Origin: Hyperoodon ampullatus
Taxonomy: Eukaryota > Chordata > Mammalia > Artiodactyla > Ziphiidae
Length of the DNA stretch: 64,000 bases
NCBI GenBank assembly: GCA_949752795.1
Contig: OX457060.1
Coordinates: 2,781,454 to 2,845,453 of the forward strand
Reading direction: 5' to 3'
Positions within the stretch are counted from its first letter, which is position 1, and the number at the start of each line of letters is the position of its first letter. This document shows positions 1-10,994 of this stretch, piece after piece. The notes under the pieces are model-generated. The model did not search any database. It was not told the DNA's origin and was given only the letters and a program-made list of their open reading frames with translations. The position numbers and the translations under genes were made by a program.

Positions 1-400
1 AGAGAACAGTATTGACATTTCCAAAAAGGATTGTTTGATTTATTTATTTATTTTTGTAGTTTGTCAGTTTTTGTGTATTTTCAAGCTCTGTTGTTTAAAG
101 CATAAACATTTAGGGCTGTTACATTCTCTTGATACATTGATATCTTTATTATCATGATATGCCCTTCTTTATCCCTGCTAATATTCTTTACTCTGATTAA
201 TGTTAGCATGCTGTATCATTTTCCATCCTTTCATTTTTAATCTACTTATGTCTTTATATTTAAAGTGCATTTCTTCTAGACAGCAAGTACTTGGGCTTTA
301 TTTCTTATCCAATCTACAATTCCACTGTGCAGTTAGAGTGGTGACACCATTTTCATTTAATGTAATTATTGAATAACATTGTTATAAGGGTAACTTTTAA
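1..400 (-). mobile_element. Old LINE-1 ORF2 fragment, antisense
   Basis: The AT-rich sequence matches the usual antisense reading of the middle of L1 ORF2, including the stretch around 300-370 about matching the minimal 'cattTaatgtaattattga' pattern of old L1 copies. It has many stops and no usable reading frame. The element runs off the left edge of the window, so its full extent is unknown. The subfamily cannot be given without alignment. Confidence 0.5.
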
Positions 401-779
401 AATACTATTGAGAGACACAAAATAAGTTTTTAATAATGGAAAGGCTATTGTATTATTGGATAGAAAAAATCAATATTATAAAGAGTTCACTTGGTCTTAA
501 TTTAATATCTACATTTAATTTTGATCCCTATAAAATCAATAGGTTATTTTTGAAGCAGAATAAATTGAATCATATGTTGTTAGAAAAATAACCACGTATG
601 TATCTCTAAGAAATTCTGAAAAATAAAAATAATGAGGAAAAATCAGTCTTACAAATACTAAAATATTTTATAAATATAGAGTAAATAGTGTACTGTTGAC
701 ATGACTGGAATATCTATGAGTGGAACAGAAAAGGGAATGGAGAAATAGACACAACATTCATGTAAAAATTTTGTATATG
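401..779. other. AT-rich stretch, nothing assigned
   Basis: This is strongly AT-rich sequence without a reading frame, structured RNA or repeat family that I can name. It may be a continuation of the flanking L1 material that has decayed beyond recognition. Confidence 0.4.
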
Positions 780-1370
780 AGGAATCTGGATCAAGATGGT
801 AGAGTAGGAAGATCCTGAACTCACCTCGCATGGACACACCAAAACTACAACTATATATAGAACAAACATCTGAGAATGACCTGAAGACAAGCAGAACAGA
901 TTTTTTGCAACTAAGGATACAAAGAAAAGGTCACTTTGAGACAGGTAGGTGGGGGCAGAGATGCAGTCTTATCAGAACCTTCATCCCTGGTATGGGGGCC
1001 CACAGGCAGGAGGGTTATAACAATCGCAGAAGTTCCCCCTGAGGAGCCAGGATTCCAAGCCCCACATAAGGGTCCCCAGCCTGGGGGACCTGCAGCAGGA
1101 AGAGAGTCCCCATAACATCTAGCTTTGAAAACCTGTGGGACTTACATCTGGGAGAACCAGAAGGCTGTGGGAAAACCAAGACTCCACTCTTGAAGGGTTC
1201 ACACACAAATACTCTCTCCAAGTCCCAGCACAGAAACAGAGGCTTGAAAATCACCTGGATCATATGGGAAGGAGATTCATTGACTAATTTTAAGGCATAT
1301 GCCAGAGGGGGCAGGGATTAGGTGGAAGTTTCACCAGGGGCAGAAGTGCTGGAAGCCTCCTCCCCTTTTA
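780..1370 (+). mobile_element. Isolated LINE-1 5'-UTR fragment (copy A)
   Basis: The block opens with the L1 promoter-end signature 'caagatggtagagtaggaag', followed by the 'ctgaactcacctc' and 'acaccaaaactacaac' segments typical of cetartiodactyl L1 5' ends. It continues with GC-richer 5'-UTR sequence ('gaagttccccctgaggagcc', 'gactccactcttgaaggg') and breaks off near 1370 in a T-rich tract. A second copy with the same order of landmarks lies at 16395-16835. No ORF1 or ORF2 follows, so only the 5' end of the element is present. The short open frames here are incidental. An LTR origin is a less likely alternative. Confidence 0.6.
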
Positions 1371-2559
1371 TTTTTTTATCTTTTTCTTTGGAGAAATTAT
1401 CGTGTACAATACTGTGTTGTATACTGGCTTGACATGATTTCAAATCCACTTGTTTATTATTTTAAAAAGTAGTTTTAATCCATTTGTTTATGACCAAAAA
1501 AAGTTGTTTTTAGCAATAAAGTTGTTTTGATATAAAAATGAAATAAATTGTGTCAAGATTTCATCATGTCATCTGTTGTCATTGATAAGCACTTAGTAGC
1601 TTTACTGTTGAAGGCTCCCACTGGGGGTTTATCAATAAAACAGATAAAGAAGCAACTATGGAAAGGGGACACTTAAACGATAAATATTGAGAGTTTGTAA
1701 GGAATATCCTAGAGTTTTGGTCAGAGGAAAGCTACCCTTTGCTGACCTGCTCTCTCAAGATCTTGAGACACTTGCTCCTGCCATAGCCAAGCGACTCTTT
1801 TTCAGTCAGCAGTGGTGTTAAATAGTGCAGCAGTCTCAGGAAGAGAAGGGACATTTGCCTCCACCCTAATAAAGGTGACTCCTTTATTGGCAGTGTGGCA
1901 AACTTTGCAACAGCCTGAAAAGATCAGACAGCCAGTCAACACCATTGTTCCCTAGTAATGTGCTCTAGCAACAAGGGACTTTTATTTTTGTGCTGGCAGC
2001 TGAACTTCAGCAAAGCTGTCTCTCCAAAGAAACTCTAGAAAAGGTAAACCTCCACTTAATTTGAACTTTATTCCTTTCATTTTACCTTGCTTGGAACAAT
2101 AGAGTAATAAAGCTATCATTTGTTTGGAGTATGTTATTTATTGGCTTATTAAGAAACATTATTCTGTATGCTATTGGATTGCAAAATTATTATAATTCCC
2201 ACTGTGAATCTGTGTTAAATAAAATATTGGCAAAGACAATTTCAGTCTCTGAGCATCATTTGCCACCCCCCAAAACAAAGCACACTGTAATTGTAGCTGT
2301 ATGACACTATACAATTGCCAAAACCTGTAGAACTTTAAAGCACAAAGAGTAAACCTTAACATCTGCAAATTTTAAAAACTCATTTAGGAGATTGTAAGGG
2401 CACCCTAGGATGGAAAGTAGAATGTGACAGAAGAAGCTAACTGTATTACAAATGTATGGACCAACCTCACTGAAGAGGATGAGGGAAAAATTGCTAATCT
2501 AAGTACTTTGGAAGTGAGTAAAAGCTGTAAGACTAAAAGCAAAGGGACATGTATTTCAA
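1371..2559. other. Unassigned, AT-rich intergenic sequence
   Basis: No repeat family, RNA gene or coding exon is recognisable here. Open frames are short and show no protein family. The stretch around 1740-2060 is somewhat less AT-rich than its flanks. The distal part, past about 2400, may already belong to the L1 3'-UTR sequence that follows. Confidence 0.4.
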
Positions 2560-3990
2560 CACTGTACTGTAATTGATAAAGTTGTTTTCCAAAGAGTACA
2601 GGTTAACAATTCTGAAAACACTATACATGTATACTGGAATTGAGCAATTAAGTAAGTGTATGACAGATGGTAGGAGCCAGGGTTCTCAATGTTAGAGTAG
2701 GATTTTACTGATAGGCAAGGAAGGAACCTAGAAAGAACATGTGGTGCTGGATTATAGTTGAAGACATCGATAGGAACTCATGTTTAGCTTAATATGCATT
2801 CAGATGGTTGTATAGAAATATTTATAGATGTGTGTATATACATGGGTTATTATACACACATATATTCCTTGTTCTTTCAGCTGAGAGGGCCTAGAAGCAA
2901 TGACATTCCAATTAAAATGAGCATACCTAAAACCCATACCTTGGTTTGTAATATCATTCTCCAGTGAAAGGAATAGGGCTCCTTAGAGAAATGGTTGATT
3001 CTAGGACTGGGACAGGAAATATAAAGATGAGCCTGGAGCATCTTGCAGTAAGGAAGTACTTAAGAAAACACACATTCACAATGATGGGGGTATGCCAAAG
3101 GGACACAGGGTCCAGCTAAAGAACCCCCAATGGCCAAAGCAAAACAATTGGAGCAACAAAATAAATGAAGTGGTATTGGATTATAAACCAAATTATAAAA
3201 TAAATATTCATGAGTCCATACTGACATAAATAAATCATTGACTAAATAAATAAACAAATATGTACATACCTACATAACTTATAAATAGTGGGAGAATAGA
3301 CAAATCTGCCATGCAGAATTCTCAATAATTCATGAAGATACTCTGCTTCAAGAAAGTGGAGCATAAGTCCCCACTCCTTAGATGTGAGTTGCACATAGCA
3401 ACTTCCTTCCAAAGAGTAAAGTGTAGAAAGGGGGAAAAACAGAGTGACTTTATAGCAGAGAAACCTGACTACCTCAGCCAGGTAATCAAGGTTAACATCA
3501 ACAGTAATTTAGTCATGTGTATAGTATGTTCGTTTTACATGATGTGATGAGAATGGTACTTTACCTTTGTGGTCTTCCTCCCAGTCTAATCATGAGAAAA
3601 TCATCAGACAAAGCCTAACGGAAGGGCACTATACAAAGTACCCAACCAGTGCTCCTCAAAATTGTCAAGGTCATCAGAAACAAGGGAAATCTGAAAAACT
3701 GACTAAGAGGAATCGAAGGAGATGTGATGACTAAATGTGATGTGATAAGATCCTGGAACAGGAAAAGGACATTAGATAAAAACTAAGGAAAATCTGAACA
3801 ATAAAGTATGGACTTTAGTTAATAATAATGTGTTAATATTGATTTATTAATTGCTTCTATTGAATCATACTAATCTAAGATGTTAATAATAGGAGAATCT
3901 GGGATGGGGTATATAGAAACTGTACTTTGCAATTCAAAAAAAAAAATCTGAAACTATTCTAAATTTTTCTTTCAATAAAAAGTTTGTTGG
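2560..3990 (+). mobile_element. Old LINE-1 (L1M-type) 3'-UTR relic
   Basis: The segment carries the recurring landmarks of old mammalian L1 3' ends in order. These are a 'catcagaaacaagggaaatc' block at about 3675, 'gatcctggaacagg' and 'aaaggacattag' near 3750-3775, then 'tatggactttagttaataat' at 3807. It ends with the terminal 'ctgaaactattctaaa' region and an 'aataaaaag' tail near 3970. The last 350 bases are the firmest part; the upstream boundary is a judgement. It has no coding capacity. Confidence 0.6.
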
Positions 3991-4079
3991 AAATTTAACA
4001 TGGAAAAAAACTCCATAAATAGTATCTAAATAAATGTTTTTAACTCACATGATAGCAAAATACTAATTTCTGTAACCCA

Positions 4080-4985
4080 TAAAGAATTCCCATAAAACTT
4101 TAAAAATAGCAATAACTTAATAGATATGTGGTCCAGGTTTAACTAAATAGTTAAGAGAAATTAAATTGCAAAAGACTTTTGAACGTATAATAATTTGATT
4201 TATAGCACTCATAAAAAGCAAAATGCAAATTAAACTATACTAAAATAACATTTTTCACCGATGAAGGTGGCCAAGTCTGACAGCATACTTTGTTGCAGAA
4301 GGGGTGGGACACAGAACTCTCTTCACTCTGTGGGATTGTAAACAGTGACTCAGTGGATGAAGACTTGACAATACCTATCAAAATGAGCAGCGCATATACA
4401 CTTCAACTTAGCACTTTTTGTTTATTTAATTAGTGTATTGTTTAGGTGCCAACTCTTTTTTTTTTAATTGAGGTATAACTGACATAACATTATATTCATT
4501 TCTGGTGTACAGTGTAATGATTTGATATTTGTATATATTGCAAAATGATCATCACATTAAATCCAGTTAGCATCCATCACCACACATAGTTACAACAATT
4601 TTTTTCTTGTGATGAGAACTTTCAAGATCCACTCTCCCAGCTACTTTCAAATATGCAATACAAATTATTAACTATAATCATCATGCTGTACATGCTATAC
4701 CTCAGCACTTTTTACAACTATGAATTTATGCCACTGAAATAATAACCTATAGGCACAAAGATATTCATACAAAGAGAATAATTGCAAAATTGTGAGTGTA
4801 ATATCAATTCTATATTTTAAAGCCAGATATCCATTATTAGGACACTTGTTAAAGAGTTACACATATGTAAAATATAAAATGAGATACAATGTTGCTATTA
4901 AGAAGAATTGAAATAACCTCATGGGTGCTGACATACAACAATTGCCAAAATTAACTGCCAGGTGAAAAAGAAAAAAGTTTAGAAT
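4080..4985 (+). mobile_element. Old LINE-1 ORF2 3' region, split by a nested L1
   Basis: The sequence 4190-4410 resembles the end of L1 ORF2 ('aaatgcaaattaaactatac', then 'catttttcacc'). It resumes after 4703 with 'ctgaaataataacctatagg' and 'gatattcatac', which are normally contiguous with the left part. The old element is therefore interrupted at 4420-4703 by an inserted antisense L1 piece. Stops and indels are abundant. Confidence 0.6.
4420..4703 (-). mobile_element. 5'-truncated LINE-1 3' end, nested, with 10-bp target duplication
   Basis: The antisense L1 3'-UTR signature begins at about 4455 with a T run (the poly(A) tail) followed by 'aattgaggtataactgaca', and continues through 'catccatcaccacacatagt' to 'catgctgtaca'. 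The decamer AGCACTTTTT occurs at 4410-4419 and again at 4704-4713, and the host L1 sequence is continuous across it. This supports target-primed insertion. About 35 bases lie between the tail run and the left duplication. On the minus strand they end in an AATAAA-containing A-rich stretch, possibly a short 3' transduction. Confidence 0.75.
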
Positions 4986-6450
4986 ATTGTGTTCCTAATA
5001 ATAATTCATATTAGTATACATAACAATAATTTAAGAGAAATTATATCCCTAGAAGAAGAATTAGATCATTTAAAAAGTACCATCAGAAAAAATAAAAGTG
5101 TTCTAAGTAATCAAATATGATTGCAAAAATAAAAAATTAAATTGCATTCTGAATAATAAGTGCACAGCTGAAGACAAAGTTGATACTCTGGCAAATAAAG
5201 TTATGTTAATGTCTCAAAACAGAATAAAGTGAAAAATATAATTGAAAGTTCGGGCACTATAAGACAGGTGTAGCCATTCTAATATTCATACAGAAGAGAT
5301 TTAAAAGAGAAAACTGAGGGGAATAAATGATAATAGCATATTATCAAGGAAGCATTAGAAGAAAATGTCCTGAAGCTAAAGAAGAGATTCTTCCAATGGA
5401 AAGATGTGACCAAATTCCAACCGGGATTAACACAAAAAGTTCACATTGAGAGAAATCTTACTGACATTTCTGAACTCCAAACAGAAAGAGACAAATCCTA
5501 AAACTTCCTAGAGAGAAACAAAGAGATGAACTCAAAAGAAGAAAAATCAAACTGATCCAGACTTCTTATATGCAACAATGGGTTCTAGAAGACAAAGGAG
5601 GAATGCCTTCAAAATTATGAGGGAAATCATTTGAATCCAGAATTCCATGCCAGTCTGAATGATCAATCAAGTGTGAGGCTGAAATGAAGACATTTCAGGC
5701 ATTCCAAAATTCGTAAAATTTAAATTCCATTCACATATATTGATACTTTCTGAAACAAAAACTCAAGGATGTATCCCAGGTACCTGAATAAAAGAGGAAA
5801 ACATGGACTTCAAAATAACGTAACTGCTGTATAGCCGTCCTAGAACAGAACTGGTCACATAAAAACAGGAGCATAGAGGATTTCTGTGAAGACTGTTAGG
5901 GTAAAAAAAAGGGGGGGATTTCATTCAATCAACAGCATGATTAGGCACTTAAAGATCTTCAAATGTGAAAAGGATCTCAGTTACAATGTCTAGGAGAAAT
6001 GAAAGGCTACCCAAGAAAAACATTGTTCTTTATTTAAAAGCAAGTTAGAAATGAGGCATGGTTATGTGCTAAAAGGGGTGTAAGGAAAGAGAAAGCACTT
6101 GGCTTTTACATTCTGACCAGTCTTCCTTAATAATGAAGGAGAATATACATTTTTGAGAGGAAAAAATCTCAGTATTGGAAGTGGCATTGAACAATTGTTA
6201 CATATTCATAATATTTTAAGAGATATTTATTTCCTTTTGGAATTAACTTATGGATAAGTGCTTAGAGGACTAAATTATGTTTACAGAATAAAAATAAATG
6301 TTACAGACTTTGACCTTGTAAAAGGTACAGGGGAGAAATGAATGTCAATTTCTTCTCCATACATTGTAAGGAGTAGATAATGTCTAAGGTTGAAAATAAA
6401 AAAATAGAACCTAACATTAATGCTGTCTGAAGTTTGAACAATTACAAGAG
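4986..6450 (+). mobile_element. HAL1/L1-like relic
   Basis: The A-rich sense strand around 5330-5830 has the pattern seen in HAL1 and related half-L1 elements. It includes 'caatgggttctagaagacaaagg', then 'atgccttcaaaattatgagg', then 'caatcaagtgtgaggctgaaatgaagac'. The flanking sequence is compatible with the rest of such an element but is more decayed. No frame is open. HAL1 and old L1 cannot be separated by eye. Confidence 0.5.
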
Positions 6451-6760
6451 GATAGCAGGTTCTTTAGCGACACAGTGATAAATGACCATCAGACATGCTA
6501 AGTACAGGAGAGGTTATGATTGGCTAACCCAGGGGAGAGGGACTTGTGTGTTTGGGCTGAAGGAGGACAACGAGGGTTGTCAGTTTCCATAGGAGGCTCT
6601 ACTGTACAATTTGAAATTGTTTAGCAATGTACATGTTGGCTTCCATAATAGAAAGTGTGAAATAAATAATTAAACCAATGATTAGGGAAAATTAGAAAGT
6701 AAAACTGCAATCAGTTAGAGCCTTCATAGATTTTTTTTTTTTAATGTCCTTAAGGTGGTC
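6451..6760. other. Unassigned sequence
   Basis: No feature is recognised. It may be the terminal part of the preceding LINE relic. A short T run lies near 6730. Confidence 0.35.
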
Positions 6761-6764
6761 TTAT

Positions 6765-6925
6765 GAAAACCATAGTGGAAAACCAGTATTCTAGTCCTGG
6801 CTTTGCTGAGAACCCACTCTTTACGAGTCGTTTCCTCTTTGGGGCCTCAGGTTCCTCCAATAAAATGGAGGCTTGAGCTTGACAATGTCTAGGTTCTTTT
6901 CAGCTCTAAATTTCTAACATTCTAA
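6765..6925 (+). repeat. MIR-type SINE relic
   Basis: The order of 'ctagtcctggctttgct', a degraded 'gtcgtttcctctttggggcctcaggttcctcc' segment, 'aaaatggaggcttgagc' and 'cttttcagctctaaatttctaa' matches the MIR core and 3' region. It is a tRNA-derived, mammal-wide SINE that is long dead. Confidence 0.6.
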
Positions 6926-7504
6926 TTTGAATTTTATTTCACATTTGATAAGCTCACTAGCTTGGCCGATTAAGGGCATCCCACAGATCCTTGTATTTTG
7001 AGGCTGTCAGGTTTGGGCTGTCTGGTTGATCTATTCATGATGAGCCATGTGGTTGATGAAGCGCTGGGCTGGAAGGCAGGCCAGCTCATGGTAGAACAGT
7101 CGCTTCTAATGAGTAGGGTCCTGGGCTTATGGCTACGTGGAAGGCAGGCAGGGCACATAGCCCTGTCTTTACTGACAGGGTTATCAATGCATCCACATGG
7201 GACCTGCAGAGTGCTACTTAGGGTTCATTTTGCAGAAAGACAGTCACCACAACCACAATGGAAGAGTTTGCGGCAATAGATGCTAGAGTCTGGCATTGAG
7301 TCCATGAGTGGGATGGGGGGTGAGGGTGGCTTTGGCACGGCATCACGTGTTCAGAAAGGACTGGTTCTGAAGGAGGAGGAGAGGGGAGAGAACATCTCAC
7401 CTGCTCACTCACACTCAAGGTCAGCCGGCCCCAGCTGCTGCGGGCAGGGAGCAGTAGCACAGAGCTGTACCTCCAAGGGCACTGAAAGGACAGAAAAACT
7501 TGGC
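6926..7504. other. Unassigned, GC-richer sequence
   Basis: This is moderately GC-rich sequence with overlapping short open frames on both strands. None resembles a protein family. There is no CpG island-like density of CG and no splice-flanked exon that I would defend. Confidence 0.4.
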
Positions 7505-8300
7505 TGTGATGTGATATTGTGATTTATAATAAGAAATATATATTTGGTCATTATTCCCATGCCTGGCACAGAGCTCCTAAACTCTTGTAATTTCCGGTGA
7601 TAAGAGCACTAAATGTATCTTTTGCTATGTTAATGAGGTGACTTTCGGAAAACTCCTAAGGATGGGGGCTGGTTGCCAGGAGAACCAACCATGGGATTAG
7701 AGGGTTGGAACTTTCAGTCCCATCTCCCTGACCTCTGGGAAGGGGAGAGAGGCTAGAGGTTGAATCAATCACCAATGGCCAATGAGTAAATGAATCATGT
7801 CTGTGTAATGGAGCCTCCATAAAAACCAAGAAGATGGGGTTTGGAGAGCTTCCAGGTTGGTGAACACATGGATGTGCTGGGAGAGTTGCAAGCTTTGAAA
7901 GAACATGGAAGCTCCAAGCCCTTGCCCCACACATTACCCTATGCGTCTCGTTCATCTGGCTGTTCCTAAGATGTATCATTTTATAATAAACCACTAATCT
8001 AGTAAGTAAAGTGTTTCTCTGAGTTTCGTGAGCTGCTCTAGCAAATCAAGAGAACGCAAGGAGGGGGCTGTTGATACCTCCCATCTATGGTCTGTGCTTC
8101 AGAAGTGCAGTTGACAACCTGGGCTTGCGATTACCATCTGAAGTTGGGGGAAGCAGTCTTGTAAGATGAGCCTTTAACCTGTGGAAACTGACACTATCTC
8201 CAGTAGGTGTTGTCAGAGTTGAGTTGAATTGTAGGACACCCAGCTGGTGTCAGAGAATTGCTTAGTGTAGGGAAAACACCCACACACTGTACTTGCAGAA
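7505..8300 (+). mobile_element. Solo endogenous-retrovirus-type LTR
   Basis: The block has the order of elements of a widespread mammalian LTR. A 5' TG-rich start lies near 7509, then 'cctggcacagagctc', 'gttgaatcaatcaccaatgg' and 'gcctccataaaaacc'. A poly(A) signal AATAAA follows at 7985-7990, then 'ctagtaagtaaagtg', and a 3' part with 'tgtaggacacccagctggtg'. No gag, pol or env sequence adjoins it, so it is a solo LTR. I am confident of the LTR character but not of the family name. Confidence 0.6.
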
Positions 8301-8316
8301 TCTGAGGTGACCTCAG

Positions 8317-8789
8317 CTATTAGTTTCCTGGCACTGCCATAAGAAAGTACTCCTCAAACTGAGTGACTTAAACAATAGAAATGTATTGTTTCAAACTGCT
8401 GGAGGCTGGGAGTCTGAGATCAAGGTGTCTGCGGGGCTGCTTCCTTCGGAGGTTGTGAGGAAGAATCTGTTTCATGCTTCCCTCCTAGCTCCTGATGGTC
8501 TGCTGGCAATGTTTGGCATTCCTTAGCTTTTAGAAGCATCATCCTGATCTCTGCCTTCAGGTTCACGTGGTGTTCTCCCTGTGTGTGTGTCTGTCTCCAT
8601 GTCCAAATTCTCCTTCTTTGATGGACACTACTCACAATGGATCACGGGTCCACCCTACTCCACTGTGACCTCATCTTAACTAATCACATCTGCAATGACC
8701 CTATTTTCAAATAAGGTCACATTCTGAGGTGCTGGGGGTTAGGACTTCAGCAAGCGAATTTAGAAGGGACACAATTCAACTCACAACAA
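8317..8789 (-). mobile_element. MLT1-type (ERVL-MaLR) solo LTR, antisense
   Basis: Read on the minus strand, it starts with 'tgttgtgagttgaattgtg', passes through 'aagtcctaacccccagcacc' and 'aatgtgaccttatttgaaaa', and ends with the 'ttaagtcactcagtttgag' and 'ggaaactaata' tail. This is the standard MaLR LTR order, including the region that aligns with 'ctccagcagtttg'. It lies immediately beside the sense LTR at 7505-8300 but points the other way, so the two are independent insertions. Confidence 0.75.
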
Positions 8790-10100
8790 CTCATAATTAA
8801 GCTGTAGACCAGAGCCCTTTCTACTGCACAGAACAGGAACGTTTGGAGAAAAGAATGTTAGGACTAGCCAGGAAGTGTGGCTTCCACCTCCTTACCTACC
8901 ATGTAGGTGATGGTGGGAAGCAGGCGACTCAAGGGCAGGAGTCGGTGAGCATAGCTGCAGTGGCTGGGGGCGAAGCACAAAGCAAGGAGAGAGTGGCTAC
9001 AACAGCTGGAGGAGGGTGGACGACTATTGTCAGGACACACTGGTCAGCATGGGAGGAGCTGACTCTCCCTTCTACTCCGTTATTACTGTAATTATGCTAT
9101 TATTTTAAAAACTCCCCTGATTATGTTTATTTTTCTCAATCAGGTTTCCGTGGGCTGATGGGGGAACGAGGATTTCTGCCCTGCGCTATGGGCCAGGTTA
9201 ACATCTGCTCCAAGGGCTCTCAATTCTGGGACCAATGGCTACCTGGGGCACAGCCTTCTCTTGGTGGATGGTGGACTGCAGAAGCACATGGGGCCAATCA
9301 GACCACACAAACAAGCTGATGCCTCTGCTCACATCACACCATGTAATATCATACTGGCCATAGCAAGTCACATGGTCAAACCCTGAACCCAAAGTCAATA
9401 GATCAGGCATGAACACAGTGTTTACTCTACTGGGAGCCAGTACAAAGTGTCCCAGCAAAAGGAATGGGTGTATCATCTCTTTCAGGAAAACAATGAAGAG
9501 GTGGAAACAATATCCAATCAGTAAAATTACTGCTTTTATTTCTTTTTTAAACATGACAAAATTAACCCATGCTCATTGTTAAACATTTGGAAAATATAGA
9601 AAAATACCCATCATCTGGAAATAGCCACTGCTGACATTTGGTGCATTTTTGGTATATTTCATTGTTAATACACTGACCCTCATAAACCATCCCTATACCC
9701 TCTTCATGCCAGCCCTGCAGTTGCCCCTGTAGGCCTTGGAAAATAAGGGTATACTTATTAGACTTATGAAGAAGAAAGCTTCTAGGCTTTAGATTCAGAA
9801 GTAAAAAAAGATTTAATTTGCTGGAATGCTAGAACACAACCAGCTACATGAAACTCAGTAAGAAGACATAAAATATCCTACATTTAGGTGACAAAAAAAA
9901 CTATACAAGATGGAGAGATGAAAACTTAATAACACTTCATGTGCGAAAGATATGGTTGTTCCAATTCATCATAAATAAAACAGGAGCCAATCGCAAGGCT
10001 GTTTAACAGATGTAGCCAAGCTAAGAGTGGATCGTGTGTGTGTTATATATGTACCTATGTGTGTATATGTGTGTGTGTTCATTACTTTAAGTGAAAAACA
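8790..10100. other. Mostly unassigned; possible old repeat pieces
   Basis: No gene is recognised. The part 9560-9665 (short A-rich sequence with 'aacatttggaaaatatagaa') resembles an ancient LINE-type piece common in mammals. A decayed LTR-like stretch with 'gtcacatggtcaaaccc' lies around 9240-9440. A TG-rich simple tract is at 10038-10080. None of these can be named securely. Confidence 0.35.
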
Positions 10101-10464
10101 CATTTTTTGAAAGACATATAAGAAACTGCTAACAGTGATGATCTCAAAGTGGAGGAGGGTTACTGGGGAGGGAGCTCCTTACTTTTTATTTTATATCCTT
10201 TTGTGTGTATGATTTTTTTTTACCATGAATGTATATTATACATGTATTGTAAACATGGTTTAATTCGAAAGAAAATGTAATGAGGTGGTAGAAACACTGT
10301 TGGAGCTGGATAAAACTGTGTTCTCTTTGGGGCACGCTGCTTTTTTTATTATTTTTATTACAATAGCACCATCTGACAGCATTAGTGCATATTCAGTATA
10401 TATCCTCATAGCTGCGGTTATAGCTCATACAGCGTTCTGTATCTGTGGCTTTATCATTTTAACA

Positions 10465-10660
10465 GTGGTCAGGCACAGTTACTCTCAAACTAAACTGCCT
10501 GGGCTCTCGCTGTATGACTGTGGGCAAGTTACTGAGCCTCTCGGGGCCTCTTTCACTGCTTTTAAAATGGGAATAACAGTGTTATCTAGCTTGTGATTCA
10601 AGGAGGTAATCAGTAATATATTTTGAACAGAGTCTGAGGTGTAGTCAATGCTCTCTTTAA
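10465..10660 (+). repeat. MIR SINE relic
   Basis: The MIR landmarks are in order: 'ctgcctgggctctcgctg', 'gactgtgggcaagttactgag', 'cctctcggggcctc', 'tttaaaatgggaataacag', then the 3' region with 'gaggtaatcag'. The central part from 10500 to 10590 is well preserved. Confidence 0.8.
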
Positions 10661-10820
10661 TGTTATTATCACGAGTACTTCCTTAGGTTTCTATGTAGTT
10701 TCTACAGTTTCTATGCGTAATATCTCATAGCCTAAATATGTCATAATGTAATTAATCTTTCTATTGTTTGGCATAGAGTTTACATATGAACGTGTGTGTT
10801 GCTATGAAGATGCTATAAGA

Positions 10821-10994
10821 CAGTGCTTCCAGTATTTCTCAAAGTTTAACATGTATGTAAATCACCTAGAGAACCTGTTAAAAGGTGGATTCTAATTCAG
10901 GAGTTCTAGGATGTGACTTAAGATTCTGCCTGTCTAGCAGGCTTCCAGGGGATGCGAAATCTGTTGGTCCGTGGACCGCACTTTGAGTAGCAAG
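10821..10994 (-). mobile_element. MER5A-type hAT (Charlie) MITE, antisense
   Basis: The segment runs from a degraded terminal 'cagtgcttccagtatttctcaaag', through 'aaatcacctagagaacctgttaaaa' and 'gttggtccgtggaccgcac', to 'actttgagtagcaa'. This is the MER5A order read antisense. The terminal inverted repeats are eroded and no 8-bp target duplication is obvious. MER5A has no coding capacity. Confidence 0.7.

Noticed and set aside
9240..9440. LTR call for the 9.2-9.4 kb stretch
   Set aside because: Only a couple of short phrases resemble LTRs, and no boundaries could be drawn, so it is left as unassigned.
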